Below, piece after piece: positions 8,093-17,099 of a stretch of DNA of 59,336 nt. The position numbers and the translations under genes are program-made. Every line of letters starts with the position of its first letter. The first letter of the stretch is position 1. The notes under the pieces were generated by a model. That model saw only the letters and a program-made list of their open reading frames with translations. It was not told the DNA's origin and searched no databases. The DNA is from Bacteroidales bacterium (GTDB lineage Bacteria > Bacteroidota > Bacteroidia > Bacteroidales > Marinilabiliaceae): assembly GCA_017417385.1 (NCBI GenBank), contig JAFPZF010000077.1, positions 1-59,336 of the forward strand, in the 5' to 3' direction.

Positions 8093-10951
8093 ATGGGCAT
8101 AAGCTACAGATTTTCGTTTTTACTTGCAACTCTCTTTCTTTTCCTTGTAGGGTCTACGGCACAGATTAAGGTGACCGGACGTGTCATAGATAGTAAGTCT
8201 AAGCAGCCGCTCCCGATGGCGACAATAACGATACAGACTGAGGGCGGTCAGCCAAGAGCCCAGAGCTCCGACGCCGAGGGTAACTTTACGTTCACGCACG
8301 TGAAGTCGGGCAAGTATACGGTCAAGGCGGTGTTCCTCGGCTATACGACTATGGAGAAGGCTATCACGGTCGCTGAGTCCGACGTCAATGTCGGTACTCT
8401 CCGGATGAAACCAGAGGATATGGAGATTGAGGAGGTCAAGGCCGTAGGCACTATGGTCCGCCAGGAGCAGAAGGGAGACACGACTGTCTTCAACGCTGCT
8501 GCCTTCAAGGTCAACCCAGATGCTACGACTGAAGACCTGTTGAAGAAGATGCCTGGTATGCAAGTGAAGGATGGTGAGGTCACCCAGGGCGGAGAGAAGG
8601 TCAAGAGGGTCCTCGTCGACGGCAAGGAGTTCTTCGGCTCCGACCCGATGCTGGCCCTCAAGAATATCGATGCTAGCATGGTCGACAAGATCGAGGTCTA
8701 CGATAGGCAGAGCGACCAGAGTCAGTTTACTGGCTTCTCCGACGGCAACGAGGAGAGGACTATCAACATCATGACGAAGATGGGTATCAAGAGCGGACGC
8801 TTCGGACGTGTCTACGGCGGCTACGGCACCGACGACCACTACGAGGCTGGTGGTAATATGAACTATTTCAATGGTCAGCATCGTATGACGGTCTTGGCTA
8901 TGCTCAACAACATCAACCAGCAGAATTTCTCCTTCGACGACGTGACAGGCGCTATGGCTAATGGCGGCGGTCGTGGAATGCGTGGCGGTGGTCGCGACGG
9001 TATCAATACGACTGGCGCTCTCGGCCTCAACTACAACTACGAGCAGGAGAACAAGATTAAGATCGAGAGCAGCTACTTCTACAACTACAACAAGAACAAG
9101 ACGGGTAGCACGGTCTCGCAGGAATACTTTAAGACTGACGACACTGATAGCCTCCACACTTATTTCAGCGAGAGCGGTAGCAATAGTCACAACTACAATC
9201 ACCGTGCTAACCTCAGGCTGACTTGGACTATCAACGAGGACAACAGTCTCGTCTTCAACCCCTCCGTCAGCTGGCAGAAGTACGACCAGACTAGCAGCGA
9301 CTGGGGTAAGGACTGGCTCGAGGACCTCAACTATCAGAGCACGACTCAGGACAACGACAACGACACTCGTGGCTATGGTCTCAATGGTGACCTTACGTGG
9401 CGCCACCGCTTCAACAAGCCTATGCGTACGGTCTCTATACGCGTCGGCGGCAGTGTCAACAACTCCGACTCCGAAGGCAGCAGCAAGGCTTCGCAGGACT
9501 ATGTCAAGACTCCTTCCCGCAACATTAAGACTAGTCAGCTGAGCGACAACGAGTCCAAGAGCTGGAAGCTCAACAGCCGTATCATGTATACCGAACCGCT
9601 GGGAGAGAATGCTGCTCTCCAGATTAACTATAGTCCTTCTTATTCTTTCAGTTCAGCCGACAAGAGCGTGAGCGCAGATACTGTCGCTTCGACTGTCGAC
9701 AATCCGGACTTCTCTAACTATAGGTTCTCGAGCATCCTCTCCAATCAGAAGGAGAGCGAGTATTTGCAGCATCGTGCTGGCGTCGGCCTCAACGTATTCC
9801 AGGGTAAGGACTTCCGTGCGACGGTGACGTTCGACTATCAGAAGTCTATCCTCGATGGCGACCAGACGTATCCGACTTCTTTCGAGACTCACAAGACGTT
9901 CAATAGTTTCATGCCAAGCGCCGAGCTGCGCTTCTCTAAGCAGAAGGCTATGAACATCCGCCTGACTTACCGCACTAACTCCTCAGCCCCGAGTATCAAC
10001 CAGTTGCAGAAGGTCATCGACGTCAGCAACATCCGTCGCTATTCTTCTGGTAACGACGACCTTAGTCAGAGCACGACTCACCAGCTGCGCCTCTTCTTCA
10101 CTGCTAACAATGTCGAGACTTCTCGCTTCATGTTCTTCATTGCCGACGTCTCGACGACTAAGGACAACATCACGACCTCCAGTGTCATTGCGACTAAGGA
10201 CTCCCTGCTCGAGAACGGAATCATCCTCCCCAAGGGTACGGAGTTCAACAAGCCGATTAACATGGATGGTCAGGTCAGCGCCCGTACGAATATTACTCTG
10301 TCCTCCCCAGTCAAGTGGCTAGGTAGTAACGTGAGCCTCAATCTCGGCGCTAACCTGCAGAAGAGACCGAGTATGTACAACTACAAGGAGGTGACGAATA
10401 AGACTTATGCTGTGAGTGGCGGCCTCAACATCGGTAGCAGCTTCTCAGAGAATGTCGACTTCAACATCGGCTACGACGCCTCCTACAATATTGTCAAGAG
10501 TAGCCAGACTGCCTCGTCTAACTACAACTACTATCGTCATGGAATCTCGGCAGATTTGACTTGTCTCTTTATCAATCAGAGGTTTGTGTTCAACAACAAT
10601 TTGAGACACAACTACACTTCTGGTATGGGTGAGAATTACGACCAGAACTATATCTCGTGGAATGCCTCGCTCGCTGTGAAGGTATTGAAGGACAAGAGGG
10701 GAGAGATCAAGCTGCGTGTCAATGACCTTCTCGACACGTCCGAGAGCGTCTCGAGAAGTATCGGCGACGCCTCTATCCGAACGAGTACCAACGATGTCCT
10801 GCGTCGCTTCGCAATGTTGACGTTTACCTACAAGTTCAAGACTATCGGCGAGATGCCGCAAACACCGCAGGGACCGTGGGGTGGCGGCGGTGGTCGCTTA
10901 GGCGGACGCCCCGGTGGCGGTCCTGGCGGCTTCGGCGGTGGACGGCGATAA
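8093..10951 (+). CDS. Outer-membrane beta-barrel protein with carboxypeptidase-regulatory and TonB-plug-like domains
   Basis: A 952-residue protein with a signal peptide (about 1-23), a carboxypeptidase-regulatory-like domain (about 24-105, VTGRVIDSKSKQPLPMATI), a plug-like region (about 115-230, with VKRVLVDGKEFFGSDP) and a long C-terminal barrel rich in alternating aromatic and Asn/Ser strands. This is the Bacteroidota OMP beta-barrel family related to TonB-dependent receptors. It has no SusD partner, so it is not a standard Sus-type importer. The last 30 residues are an unusual Gly-rich tail (GGGGGRLGGRPGGGPGG and further). It is monocistronic, with its own promoter and a terminator 9 bp after the stop. 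The cargo is unknown. Confidence 0.82.
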   Translation: MGISYRFSFLLATLFLFLVGSTAQIKVTGRVIDSKSKQPLPMATITIQTEGGQPRAQSSDAEGNFTFTHVKSGKYTVKAVFLGYTTMEKAITVAESDVNVGTLRMKPEDMEIEEVKAVGTMVRQEQKGDTTVFNAAAFKVNPDATTEDLLKKMPGMQVKDGEVTQGGEKVKRVLVDGKEFFGSDPMLALKNIDASMVDKIEVYDRQSDQSQFTGFSDGNEERTINIMTKMGIKSGRFGRVYGGYGTDDHYEAGGNMNYFNGQHRMTVLAMLNNINQQNFSFDDVTGAMANGGGRGMRGGGRDGINTTGALGLNYNYEQENKIKIESSYFYNYNKNKTGSTVSQEYFKTDDTDSLHTYFSESGSNSHNYNHRANLRLTWTINEDNSLVFNPSVSWQKYDQTSSDWGKDWLEDLNYQSTTQDNDNDTRGYGLNGDLTWRHRFNKPMRTVSIRVGGSVNNSDSEGSSKASQDYVKTPSRNIKTSQLSDNESKSWKLNSRIMYTEPLGENAALQINYSPSYSFSSADKSVSADTVASTVDNPDFSNYRFSSILSNQKESEYLQHRAGVGLNVFQGKDFRATVTFDYQKSILDGDQTYPTSFETHKTFNSFMPSAELRFSKQKAMNIRLTYRTNSSAPSINQLQKVIDVSNIRRYSSGNDDLSQSTTHQLRLFFTANNVETSRFMFFIADVSTTKDNITTSSVIATKDSLLENGIILPKGTEFNKPINMDGQVSARTNITLSSPVKWLGSNVSLNLGANLQKRPSMYNYKEVTNKTYAVSGGLNIGSSFSENVDFNIGYDASYNIVKSSQTASSNYNYYRHGISADLTCLFINQRFVFNNNLRHNYTSGMGENYDQNYISWNASLAVKVLKDKRGEIKLRVNDLLDTSESVSRSIGDASIRTSTNDVLRRFAMLTFTYKFKTIGEMPQTPQGPWGGGGGRLGGRPGGGPGGFGGGRR

Positions 10952-10959
10952 CGATCTTA

Positions 10960-10989
10960 GACCCTGGGAGTTCCCCGGGGTCTTTTTTT
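10960..10989 (+). terminator. Intrinsic terminator
   Basis: GACCCTGGG at 10960-10968 pairs with the GC-rich arm ending at 10982 (9 bp, one G-T pair, 5-nt loop), followed by TTTTTTT. It lies 9 bp after the stop of the outer-membrane barrel gene. Confidence 0.9.
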
Positions 10990-11051
10990 ATATCATCTTG
11001 CGATATGTAAACAAATCTGCATTTATGAGTCTATCGTGAATAGTAATCCCC

Positions 11052-11059
11052 TATCTTTG
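11052..11059 (+). promoter_or_regulatory. -7 promoter element (TATCTTTG) of the CDF transporter gene
   Basis: Exact TAnnTTTG match 43 bp before the ATG at 11103. No clear -33 TTTG is visible. An eight-codon open frame (ATG at 11069, stop at 11092) lies in the short leader; its use is unproven. Confidence 0.55.
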
Positions 11060-11102
11060 TGTGCGTTTATGGAGGATATGATGGTTATGTAAATGTCTTT
11101 GT

Positions 11103-11993
11103 ATGGAACGCGAAAAGGAAATATATCGGGTCACTCTGATCGGCGGCTTTGGCAATGTGCTGCTCCTGATCTTTAAGTTTATTGCCGGGATCCTGGGCAA
11201 TAGCTCGGCTATGATTGCCGACGCTATCCACTCGCTCTCCGACTTTATAACGGATATTGTCGTCATAGTCCTAGTCGGCATCAGCGCCAAGCCCCAGGAC
11301 GCCTCTCACGACTATGGCCATGGCAAATACGAGACCCTCGCGACTTTTATGATTGCTATCGCCCTCGCAGCCGCAGCTACTGGCATCATCTACTCAGGCT
11401 CGATGAAGATTTATGGGGCTATCAACGGCGAGCCTCTCGACGCCCCTAGCTACCTCGCCCTCGTCGCCGCCATCGTCTCTATTGTCGTCAAGGAACTTCT
11501 CTATCAATATACTGCCCGCGCAGGGCACCGACTGAAGTCCGATGCTGTCGTCGCCAACGCTTGGCACCACCGTAGCGACGCCCTGTCCTCTATCGGGGCT
11601 GCTATTGGTATCGGTGGCGCTGTCGTGCTCGGCGACAACTGGACGGTCCTCGACCCTGTTGCCTCTGTGGCCGTCGGCATCATGCTCGGCAAGGTGGCCT
11701 ACGATATGCTCAAGAAGACGATTCTCGAACTGACTGACTGCTCCCTCCCCGAAGAAGACGAGGCTGAGATCGTCCATATCGCCTCCTCTTTCGAGGGCGT
11801 CAGCGAACCTCACAACCTCCGCACCCGCAAGATTGGCAACAGGGTGGCTATCGAGGTTCATATCCGCCTCGATGGTGACATGAAGCTCCGGACGGCTCAC
11901 GAGATTGTCTCTAGCATCGAGAACCGTCTGAGACAACGCTTCGGCAGCGACGCCTACGTCACGATTCATGCCGAGCCGATCAAGGAGCGTTAG
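11103..11993 (+). CDS. Cation diffusion facilitator (CDF) metal efflux transporter
   Basis: A 296-residue inner-membrane antiporter that exports divalent metals such as Zn2+, Fe2+ or Mn2+ in exchange for protons. It has the expected transmembrane segments in the first 200 residues, a metal site in TM2 (D40, H43, D47 in ADAIHSLSD) and a second in TM5 (HHRSDALSS near residue 157). A cytoplasmic dimerisation domain follows (about 205-296, with IRLDGDMKLRTAHEI). Asp/His at the TM2 and TM5 sites would fit zinc or iron, but specificity cannot be fixed by eye. It is transcribed alone and convergently with gpmI. Confidence 0.9.
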   Translation: MEREKEIYRVTLIGGFGNVLLLIFKFIAGILGNSSAMIADAIHSLSDFITDIVVIVLVGISAKPQDASHDYGHGKYETLATFMIAIALAAAATGIIYSGSMKIYGAINGEPLDAPSYLALVAAIVSIVVKELLYQYTARAGHRLKSDAVVANAWHHRSDALSSIGAAIGIGGAVVLGDNWTVLDPVASVAVGIMLGKVAYDMLKKTILELTDCSLPEEDEAEIVHIASSFEGVSEPHNLRTRKIGNRVAIEVHIRLDGDMKLRTAHEIVSSIENRLRQRFGSDAYVTIHAEPIKER

Positions 11994-12022
11994 TTCCTCT
12001 CCATGACGGTCTGTAATACAGA

Positions 12023-12056
12023 GGAGGCGCAGTGTGCTGTTGCACGCTGCGCCTCC
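12023..12056. terminator. Strong hairpin between convergent genes, probable bidirectional terminator
   Basis: GGAGGCGCAGTGTGC (12023-12037) pairs with GCACGCTGCGCCTCC (12042-12056) over 15 bp with one wobble and a TGTT loop. It lies between the CDF gene and the end of gpmI. Neither side has a strong T run, so it may also protect 3' ends. Confidence 0.65.
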
Positions 12057-12083
12057 TACCCGATTTGTTTATCTTCTGTCGTT

Positions 12084-13604
12084 CTACTTCAACTCGAAGA
12101 GTGCTTTGCCTGTCATCTCTGCCGGCTGCTCGATGCCGAGAAGCGTCAAGAGCGACGGTGCGACGTCCGCAAGGACTCCCTCCTTCGGTGCGCTGATCTT
12201 CCTGTCGGTGACGACGACGAATGGGACTGGGTTGAGCGAGTGCGCCGTGTTTGGCGTGCCGTCCTCGTTCAACGCATGGTCTGCATTGCCGTGGTCTGCT
12301 ATGATGATGACCTCATAGCCGTGTGCCTTAGCTGCCTCGACTGTCTGCTTGACGCAGTCGTCGATTGCGACAACGGCCTTCTCGATGGCTGCATACACTC
12401 CCGTATGTCCGACCATGTCTCCATTAGCGTAGTTGACGACTACGAACTCGTACTTCTCCTCTCCGAGGGCTGCAACGAGCTTGTCCTTGACCTCGTATGC
12501 GCTCATCTCTGGCTTCAGGTCGTAGGTCGCTACCTTTGGCGATGGGACGAGTATCCTGTCCTCGTTCTCGTATGGTGTCTCGCGACCTCCATTGAAGAAG
12601 AATGTTACGTGTGCATACTTCTCTGTCTCAGCTATGTGCAGCTGTTTGAGACCCTTCCCAGAGAGATACTCGCCGAGCGTGTTGTTGACGTTCTCCTTGT
12701 CGAAGAGTATATGGACGCCCTTGAACGATGCATCATACGGCGTCATGCAGTAGTACTGAAGGCCTGGGAGCGTCTTCATGCCCTGGTCCGCCTTGTCCTC
12801 CTGCGTGAGGACTACGGTCAGCTCCTTGGCGCGGTCGTTGCGGTAGTTGAAGAAGATGACGACGTCGCCCGGCTTGATTGTACCGTCAACGGTCGAATTG
12901 TTTATCGGCTTGATGAACTCGTCCGTCACGCCCTCTGCGTAAGACTCCTCGACGGCCTTCACCATGTCCGTAGCCTGCTTGCCCTTGCCCTCTACGAGCA
13001 GGTCGTAGGCCTCCTTGATGCGCTCCCACCTCTTGTCGCGGTCCATTGCATAGAACCTGCCGACGATAGATGCGATGACGCCCGTGGTCTTCTTTGTCTG
13101 CTCCGTGAGCTGCTCGATGAAGCCCTTGCCGCTCTTCGGGTCTGTGTCTCGCCCGTCCATGAAGCAGTGGATGAAGGTCTTCTCCAGCGAGTAGTCCTTC
13201 GCTATCTCGCAGAGCTTGAAGAGATGGTCGAGCGAGCTATGAACGCCGCCATTCGACGTCAGACCCATGAAGTGGATAGCCTTCTTGTTCTCCTTTGCAT
13301 ACGTGAACGCTGCGACAACTTCCTTGTTGTTCTTGATCGATCCGTCTGCACACGCCCTGTTGATCTTGACGAGGTCCTGATAGACAATGCGACCAGCTCC
13401 AATGTTCAGGTGACCAACCTCCGAGTTGCCCATCTGTCCGTCTGGCAAACCTACGTTCTCACCGCTCGCCTGGAGCTGCGAGTTAGGATACGTCTTCGTG
13501 AGATAGTCCCAATATGGCGTTGGGGTACAAGAGATTACGTCGTCCTTTTTCTTGTCGCCGATTCCCCATCCGTCCAGGATCATCAGCATTACTTTCTTGC
13601 TCAT
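12084..13604 (-). CDS. gpmI: 2,3-bisphosphoglycerate-independent phosphoglycerate mutase
   Basis: A cytoplasmic glycolytic enzyme of 506 residues, the usual length for the family, interconverting 3- and 2-phosphoglycerate through a phosphoserine intermediate with two Mn2+. The metal-binding Asp is in ILDGWGIG (D11) and the catalytic Ser is S61 in [26 protein letters not shown] and the C-terminal IIADHGNAD (metal Asp/His) are intact. It is monocistronic, reading toward the CDF gene, with a TAACTTTG -7 element 39 bp upstream. Minus-strand codon use (ACG, GTA, CCA) matches its neighbours. Confidence 0.96.
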   Translation of the reverse strand: MSKKVMLMILDGWGIGDKKKDDVISCTPTPYWDYLTKTYPNSQLQASGENVGLPDGQMGNSEVGHLNIGAGRIVYQDLVKINRACADGSIKNNKEVVAAFTYAKENKKAIHFMGLTSNGGVHSSLDHLFKLCEIAKDYSLEKTFIHCFMDGRDTDPKSGKGFIEQLTEQTKKTTGVIASIVGRFYAMDRDKRWERIKEAYDLLVEGKGKQATDMVKAVEESYAEGVTDEFIKPINNSTVDGTIKPGDVVIFFNYRNDRAKELTVVLTQEDKADQGMKTLPGLQYYCMTPYDASFKGVHILFDKENVNNTLGEYLSGKGLKQLHIAETEKYAHVTFFFNGGRETPYENEDRILVPSPKVATYDLKPEMSAYEVKDKLVAALGEEKYEFVVVNYANGDMVGHTGVYAAIEKAVVAIDDCVKQTVEAAKAHGYEVIIIADHGNADHALNEDGTPNTAHSLNPVPFVVVTDRKISAPKEGVLADVAPSLLTLLGIEQPAEMTGKALFELK

Positions 13605-13642
13605 CTGCTATACTGATTTTTTACGTCTTCTATAATCGACTG

Positions 13643-13650
13643 CAAAGTTA
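13643..13650 (-). promoter_or_regulatory. -7 promoter element (TAACTTTG) of gpmI
   Basis: An exact TAnnTTTG match on the minus strand, 39 bp upstream of the gpmI ATG. No clear -33 TTTG is seen at the expected place. Confidence 0.6.
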
Positions 13651-13800
13651 ACACAATTGGAAGAGATTTGGCGTTTTAACTCTCTCTTTTTCCTTCTCTT
13701 TCTTGCTGATAACTGCTTTCGCCTCTCCGTCTCCTGCGTCCGCTCCCTCGCCCCTGTATTTATCCGCCAACATCGCCGCCGACGAAGTCGTGCCACCCTG

Positions 13801-13952
13801 ATTCCTCATTGCTGATTCCTCCTTCCTAATTGCTCATTGGGTTAGCCTTGGGTTAGCCTTGGATTAGCCTTGGATTAGCCTTGGATTAGACCTGACTCCT
13901 CTCCGCCCCCCCATTGCTCATTGCAAATTACTAATTGCAAATTGCTAATTCT
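13801..13952 (+). repeat. Composite intergenic repeat: heptamer array, 11-mer array, heptamer array
   Basis: Heptamers of the form ATTNCTN (ATTCCTC, ATTGCTG, ATTGCTC) run from 13801. Five 11-mers follow at 13842-13896 (TTAGCCTTGGG, three TTAGCCTTGGA, TTAGACCTGAC). After a C-rich spacer come more heptamers at 13913-13950. A pyrimidine-rich tract precedes the array (about 13675-13770). The element fills most of the 500-bp divergent gap between gpmI and the zinc-ribbon gene. Related elements lie at 42.7 and 58.65 kb. Confidence 0.85.
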
Positions 13953-13962
13953 CCCGTCTCCC

Positions 13963-13992
13963 TTGTTTGTTTCAGTAGAATATTTACCTTTG
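13963..13992 (+). promoter_or_regulatory. Bacteroides-type promoter of the zinc-ribbon protein gene
   Basis: TTG at 13963-13965 and TACCTTTG at 13985-13992 are 19 bp apart. The predicted leader is about 105 nt, long for this window; I see no riboswitch fold in it. Confidence 0.6.
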
Positions 13993-14104
13993 TAGATGGT
14001 TCGCCGCTGCCTATGCATTTGTCTGTCATTGACTTTCTCAGCCTGGCTTTGTCGTCGGACTCGTTCTTCTCTCCGTTTGTTCAGTTTCTGATACCACCGA
14101 CGCT

Positions 14105-15124
14105 ATGAATGTCTACTACAACGTATATCACTGCAGTTCCTGCCACGCAGAACTGCTCTCCCAGAGTTTGCAGGACTCTGTTGTCTGCCCTGTCTGCGGC
14201 TGCAGCACTATGTCGTTCCGCAATACTGTTATGCCAGAGACCCCCGACGCTGTCCTGCCTTTCAAGGTCACACGAGAGCAGGCTGTCAAGGCTCTCAAGG
14301 ATGTTGCTGCCAAGGCTTCCTTCGCCCCCGACGGTCTGAACGACATCAACGTCGACAACGTTAAGGGTGTCTACGTACCCTTCTACGCCTTCGACATTGA
14401 CTACCGCAACACTATGAAGCTCTATGGTGTCAGAGGCAAAGATACGACCTACTCTATGTACTTCCTCAGGCAGGCTGACTGTACGTACACCAACATCCTC
14501 TATGACGCCTCCTCCCTCTTCGACGACTCTGTGTCAGACGCTCTCAACAACTGGAAACTCAATAAGCATCTCGACTCTCTCAAGCCATTCGACAATGATC
14601 TCGTCGGGGACTACTTCCTAGCACCTGCCGATGTCCCCGTCGATAAAGTCCTGCCTCACGTCATCGACAAGGCTGAAGATATGTTCTATCATGAAATGGT
14701 CAAGTCTTGCACTCAGCAGTGGGACCGACAGGTTAGATCCATCAGCATTGTCAAGGAGTTCCCAGAGCACTCTGTCATCGCTGTTCGCCGCATCCTCCTC
14801 CCTGTCTGGTATCTCAACTGTCCCTGCGGCGACAGACATCTGACTTTCGTCATCAACGGCTTCACTAAGAAGATTGCTGGCAGCATCCCTATCTCTCGGC
14901 GCAAGGTCCTCGCTAAGGCGCTGCCAAAATTCCTCATCTTTTTCATCCCGGCTCTCCCTGTATATTACTTGCTTCTGTTGTTTAACATCCCGGGGCTTCT
15001 CTTCGCCTTGTTCCCCCTCGTCATCTGCGCCATGCTCTGGTATGGTGCAGTGGAGTGTTATCAGAATATTCGTAAGGCTGAAAAAATGATGAAATCTGAC
15101 GTCTCTGATCGTACTAACCAATAA
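14105..15124 (+). CDS. Zinc-ribbon membrane protein of unknown function
   Basis: A 339-residue protein beginning with a rubredoxin-like zinc ribbon (C10-x2-C13 ... C28-x2-C31). A soluble middle region of about 230 residues follows, with a second Cys pair in LNCPCGDRH near residue 240. Two closely spaced hydrophobic segments lie near 275-317, and the end is a short basic tail. It probably sits in the inner membrane with the ribbon in the cytoplasm. The motif VKGVYVPFYAFDIDY resembles a segment seen in zinc-ribbon proteins annotated as helicase-like, but no helicase motif is present, so I assign no activity. A 74-residue membrane protein follows after 13 bp and is probably co-transcribed. Confidence 0.65.
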   Translation: MNVYYNVYHCSSCHAELLSQSLQDSVVCPVCGCSTMSFRNTVMPETPDAVLPFKVTREQAVKALKDVAAKASFAPDGLNDINVDNVKGVYVPFYAFDIDYRNTMKLYGVRGKDTTYSMYFLRQADCTYTNILYDASSLFDDSVSDALNNWKLNKHLDSLKPFDNDLVGDYFLAPADVPVDKVLPHVIDKAEDMFYHEMVKSCTQQWDRQVRSISIVKEFPEHSVIAVRRILLPVWYLNCPCGDRHLTFVINGFTKKIAGSIPISRRKVLAKALPKFLIFFIPALPVYYLLLLFNIPGLLFALFPLVICAMLWYGAVECYQNIRKAEKMMKSDVSDRTNQ

Positions 15125-15137
15125 ATCTCTGTTTGCC

Positions 15138-15362
15138 ATGTCTCTCATTGCTTTTGTTATCGCCATAGCATTCGCCTTGTTCTCGGCTCTCGGCTTCGCT
15201 GCCTACAAGACTGCTTGGGCGGTCAGAGACTCTCACTCTTTCGAGAGAAACGACCGTCATAAGTACAACGAGGACCTCAAGGACTATACCTCCAACCTCA
15301 CTTATCGTAAGAAGAAGATGGGCCTTGCCGACGAGTGCGACATCTCCTCTTCCCTCTACTGA
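15138..15362 (+). CDS. Small single-pass membrane protein, unknown function
   Basis: A 74-residue protein with one N-terminal hydrophobic segment (LIAFVIAIAFALFSALGFAAY, shown with its flanks) and a charged cytoplasmic-type tail rich in Lys, Asp and Tyr. No family is recognised. Its place 13 bp after the zinc-ribbon membrane protein, ahead of a shared terminator hairpin, suggests the two act together. Codon third positions are pyrimidine-rich as in other + strand genes, which supports it being coding. Confidence 0.55.
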   Translation: MSLIAFVIAIAFALFSALGFAAYKTAWAVRDSHSFERNDRHKYNEDLKDYTSNLTYRKKKMGLADECDISSSLY

Positions 15363-15443
15363 GGGTTTCCCTCTCTTCCTCCCTTTCCTCTTCCTGCACC
15401 GTCACTACGCTTGTCACGGCTTCCTCCACGCATGAAACGGAAA

Positions 15444-15471
15444 GAGGCTGTGCCGGTCCCGACACAGCCTC
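15444..15471. terminator. Hairpin between convergent transcripts, probable bidirectional terminator
   Basis: GAGGCTGTG at 15444-15452 pairs with CACAGCCTC at 15463-15471 (9 bp). It lies between the small membrane protein gene (+) and the 3' end of the sus-locus amylase (-). T runs are weak on both sides. Confidence 0.6.
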
Positions 15472-15525
15472 CGCTTTCAAACACTAAAACTACTGATTGC
15501 GCACCGTTCGACTGCCGAACAGCGT

Positions 15526-16992
15526 TTATTTTATCACTGTCTTATAACTCTTCCCGCCGACTCTCACTATGCACATCCCTCTCGTCTTGACTGCGTTCAT
15601 CTTCCCGACTGTCGTCTTCTCTATCAGCCTGCCGTCCAGTCTGTATATCTCGACTTTCTTGTCCTCGTCGAGATCTGCTTTCGGGAGACGTGTTGCGTTG
15701 CTGTTGATAGACATGTAGTATGTCCATCCGTCTCCTGCACAGACTTTCTCATATCCTTCGGGTACTGTATTAGGCGCCTTCGCTCCTATCCTGCAGATGA
15801 GGTCCCGCTTCTTGCCTTTTGCTATGCACTCGTAATACTTGTCGCATGCTGTCACCTCGACGTCGCTCTGGCTGGTTATCCCTGCATCCTTCCTCGCCTT
15901 TATCATCTTCTCTATCGACCCCTTCCACGAGACGTTCTTCCAGTGTGGCCAGAAGACGCATGGGATGCCCGGCGCCGAGAGTAGGTAGGCGTAGGCCTGC
16001 AGGACGTCGCCCGTGTACTTGCTGCCGTCGCGATACGTGTCGTGGTTGTCGACGAACGTCACTGCATATCTGTTGAAGTTCGCATGATGTATCATGCCCG
16101 CTGGCCTCGGCGTGACGTAGTTCTCTTTCCAGCTCATGCTCGAGAAGTTTCCTGCCGCCAGCCCATTGTTCAGCGCCGCATACTTACCCGGGAAGTCAAA
16201 GGCTGTCGATTGCTTGCCTGTCGCCTCTATCCACGCTGCTACCTTGTCATACTCGCCGTCCCAGTACTCGCCGACTGAGAGATATGGCTTCGACGACTCG
16301 TTGTATATCCCGACGTACTGCCCTCTGAATCCTTTGCAGTAGTCATATCTCCATCCGTCATAGCCAAACTCGCCCTTCAGCCAGTTCAGGTACGCCTTGC
16401 AGTCCGCTTGGACGTATGCGTTAGAATGGTCGAGGTCTCTCGCTCCACCCCAGTTCGAGTCGGGGTCTGTTTCGGCTGCTCCGGTTGCCTTTCCGTTCCA
16501 CGAGCCCGCATTGGGATCCGTGTTCATCTCGTCCGTACTGCAGATATGGTCCGCCGTCAACTGATAGACGCCATATTCCCCAAAGTCATCCTTCGTGAAG
16601 TTGCCCCAGTCGGTGTTGCCTGCCCTGTGGTTGATGACGATGTCCGCCACGACCTTCACCCCGTTCTCGTGTAGCGTCGATATCAGGGTCTTTAGCTGCT
16701 CCGCCGTCCCCCAGCATGAGTTCTGGTCGTTCCACTGCTTCGGATGATACCCGACGTTGTTCCCGCCGACTTCGTTGCCACCCTCCGCACTCGCCGATGG
16801 CGGTAGCCATATCATCGTGAACGACCTCCCTATGTCGTCCGCCATGTTCGTCAGCTTGACCCACGACGTCGCCTTCTGAGAGTCCCAGTAGAACCCCTGA
16901 AGCATCACGTCCTCGCTCTCCTCGGGCGCCTGTGCGTTCGCCAAGAGAGTCGCCGTTGCTACGACTGCTAATGCTAGTATTTGTCTTTTCAT
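15526..16992 (-). CDS. susG: Secreted GH13 alpha-amylase at the susG position
   Basis: An endo-acting alpha-amylase of 488 residues that should cut starch at the cell surface. Start at 16992 (MKRQILALAVVATATLLANA) because this gives a signal peptide; the frame upstream is a shadow. GH13 catalytic residues are D217 (GWRYDY), E242 (SVGEYWDG) and D318 (VDNHD), with the region I motif DIVINH near 117. It has no lipobox Cys, unlike the classical SusG lipoprotein. Instead the last 40 residues (VEIYRLDGRLIEKT to YKTVIK) look like a type IX secretion sorting tail, an alternative route to the surface. It lacks the starch-binding insertion of B. thetaiotaomicron SusG, being some 200 residues shorter. 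A hairpin separates it from susF. Confidence 0.88.
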   Translation of the reverse strand: MKRQILALAVVATATLLANAQAPEESEDVMLQGFYWDSQKATSWVKLTNMADDIGRSFTMIWLPPSASAEGGNEVGGNNVGYHPKQWNDQNSCWGTAEQLKTLISTLHENGVKVVADIVINHRAGNTDWGNFTKDDFGEYGVYQLTADHICSTDEMNTDPNAGSWNGKATGAAETDPDSNWGGARDLDHSNAYVQADCKAYLNWLKGEFGYDGWRYDYCKGFRGQYVGIYNESSKPYLSVGEYWDGEYDKVAAWIEATGKQSTAFDFPGKYAALNNGLAAGNFSSMSWKENYVTPRPAGMIHHANFNRYAVTFVDNHDTYRDGSKYTGDVLQAYAYLLSAPGIPCVFWPHWKNVSWKGSIEKMIKARKDAGITSQSDVEVTACDKYYECIAKGKKRDLICRIGAKAPNTVPEGYEKVCAGDGWTYYMSINSNATRLPKADLDEDKKVEIYRLDGRLIEKTTVGKMNAVKTRGMCIVRVGGKSYKTVIK

Positions 16993-17022
16993 GGCTCTTG
17001 TTTTTTGTTGTCTCTGTTGTTT

Positions 17023-17064
17023 GAAAAAGGGGCTTCTGTCTCTTCCTTTCAAGACAGAAGCCTC
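17023..17064 (-). terminator. Hairpin with T run between susF and the amylase gene
   Basis: On the minus strand a 13-bp stem (arms at 17052-17064 and 17029-17041, one G-T pair, 10-nt loop) is followed by TTTTT. It lies 36 bp after susF and about 30 bp before the amylase ATG. It would lower amylase transcription relative to susF, or act as a processing or stabilising hairpin. Confidence 0.65.
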
Positions 17065-17099
17065 CTTCCCAACCACAATTATTAACTACTCTTACAAAC

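Noticed and set aside
11069-11092. Eight-codon leader ORF before the CDF transporter
   Set aside because: Too short to judge, no metal-binding residues, and no attenuator hairpin follows it. Noted but not called a regulatory peptide.
12003-13616. A 537-codon + strand frame opposite gpmI
   Set aside because: Cys/Val/Leu-rich translation without any family pattern; gpmI on the other strand has all catalytic motifs.
13608-13796. Short Arg-rich minus-strand frame upstream of gpmI
   Set aside because: It covers the gpmI promoter and a pyrimidine tract; the basic translation is what a purine-rich strand gives by chance.
13801-13952. CRISPR array
   Set aside because: Repeat periods are 7 and 11 bp with no spacers of 25-40 bp, and no cas genes are nearby.
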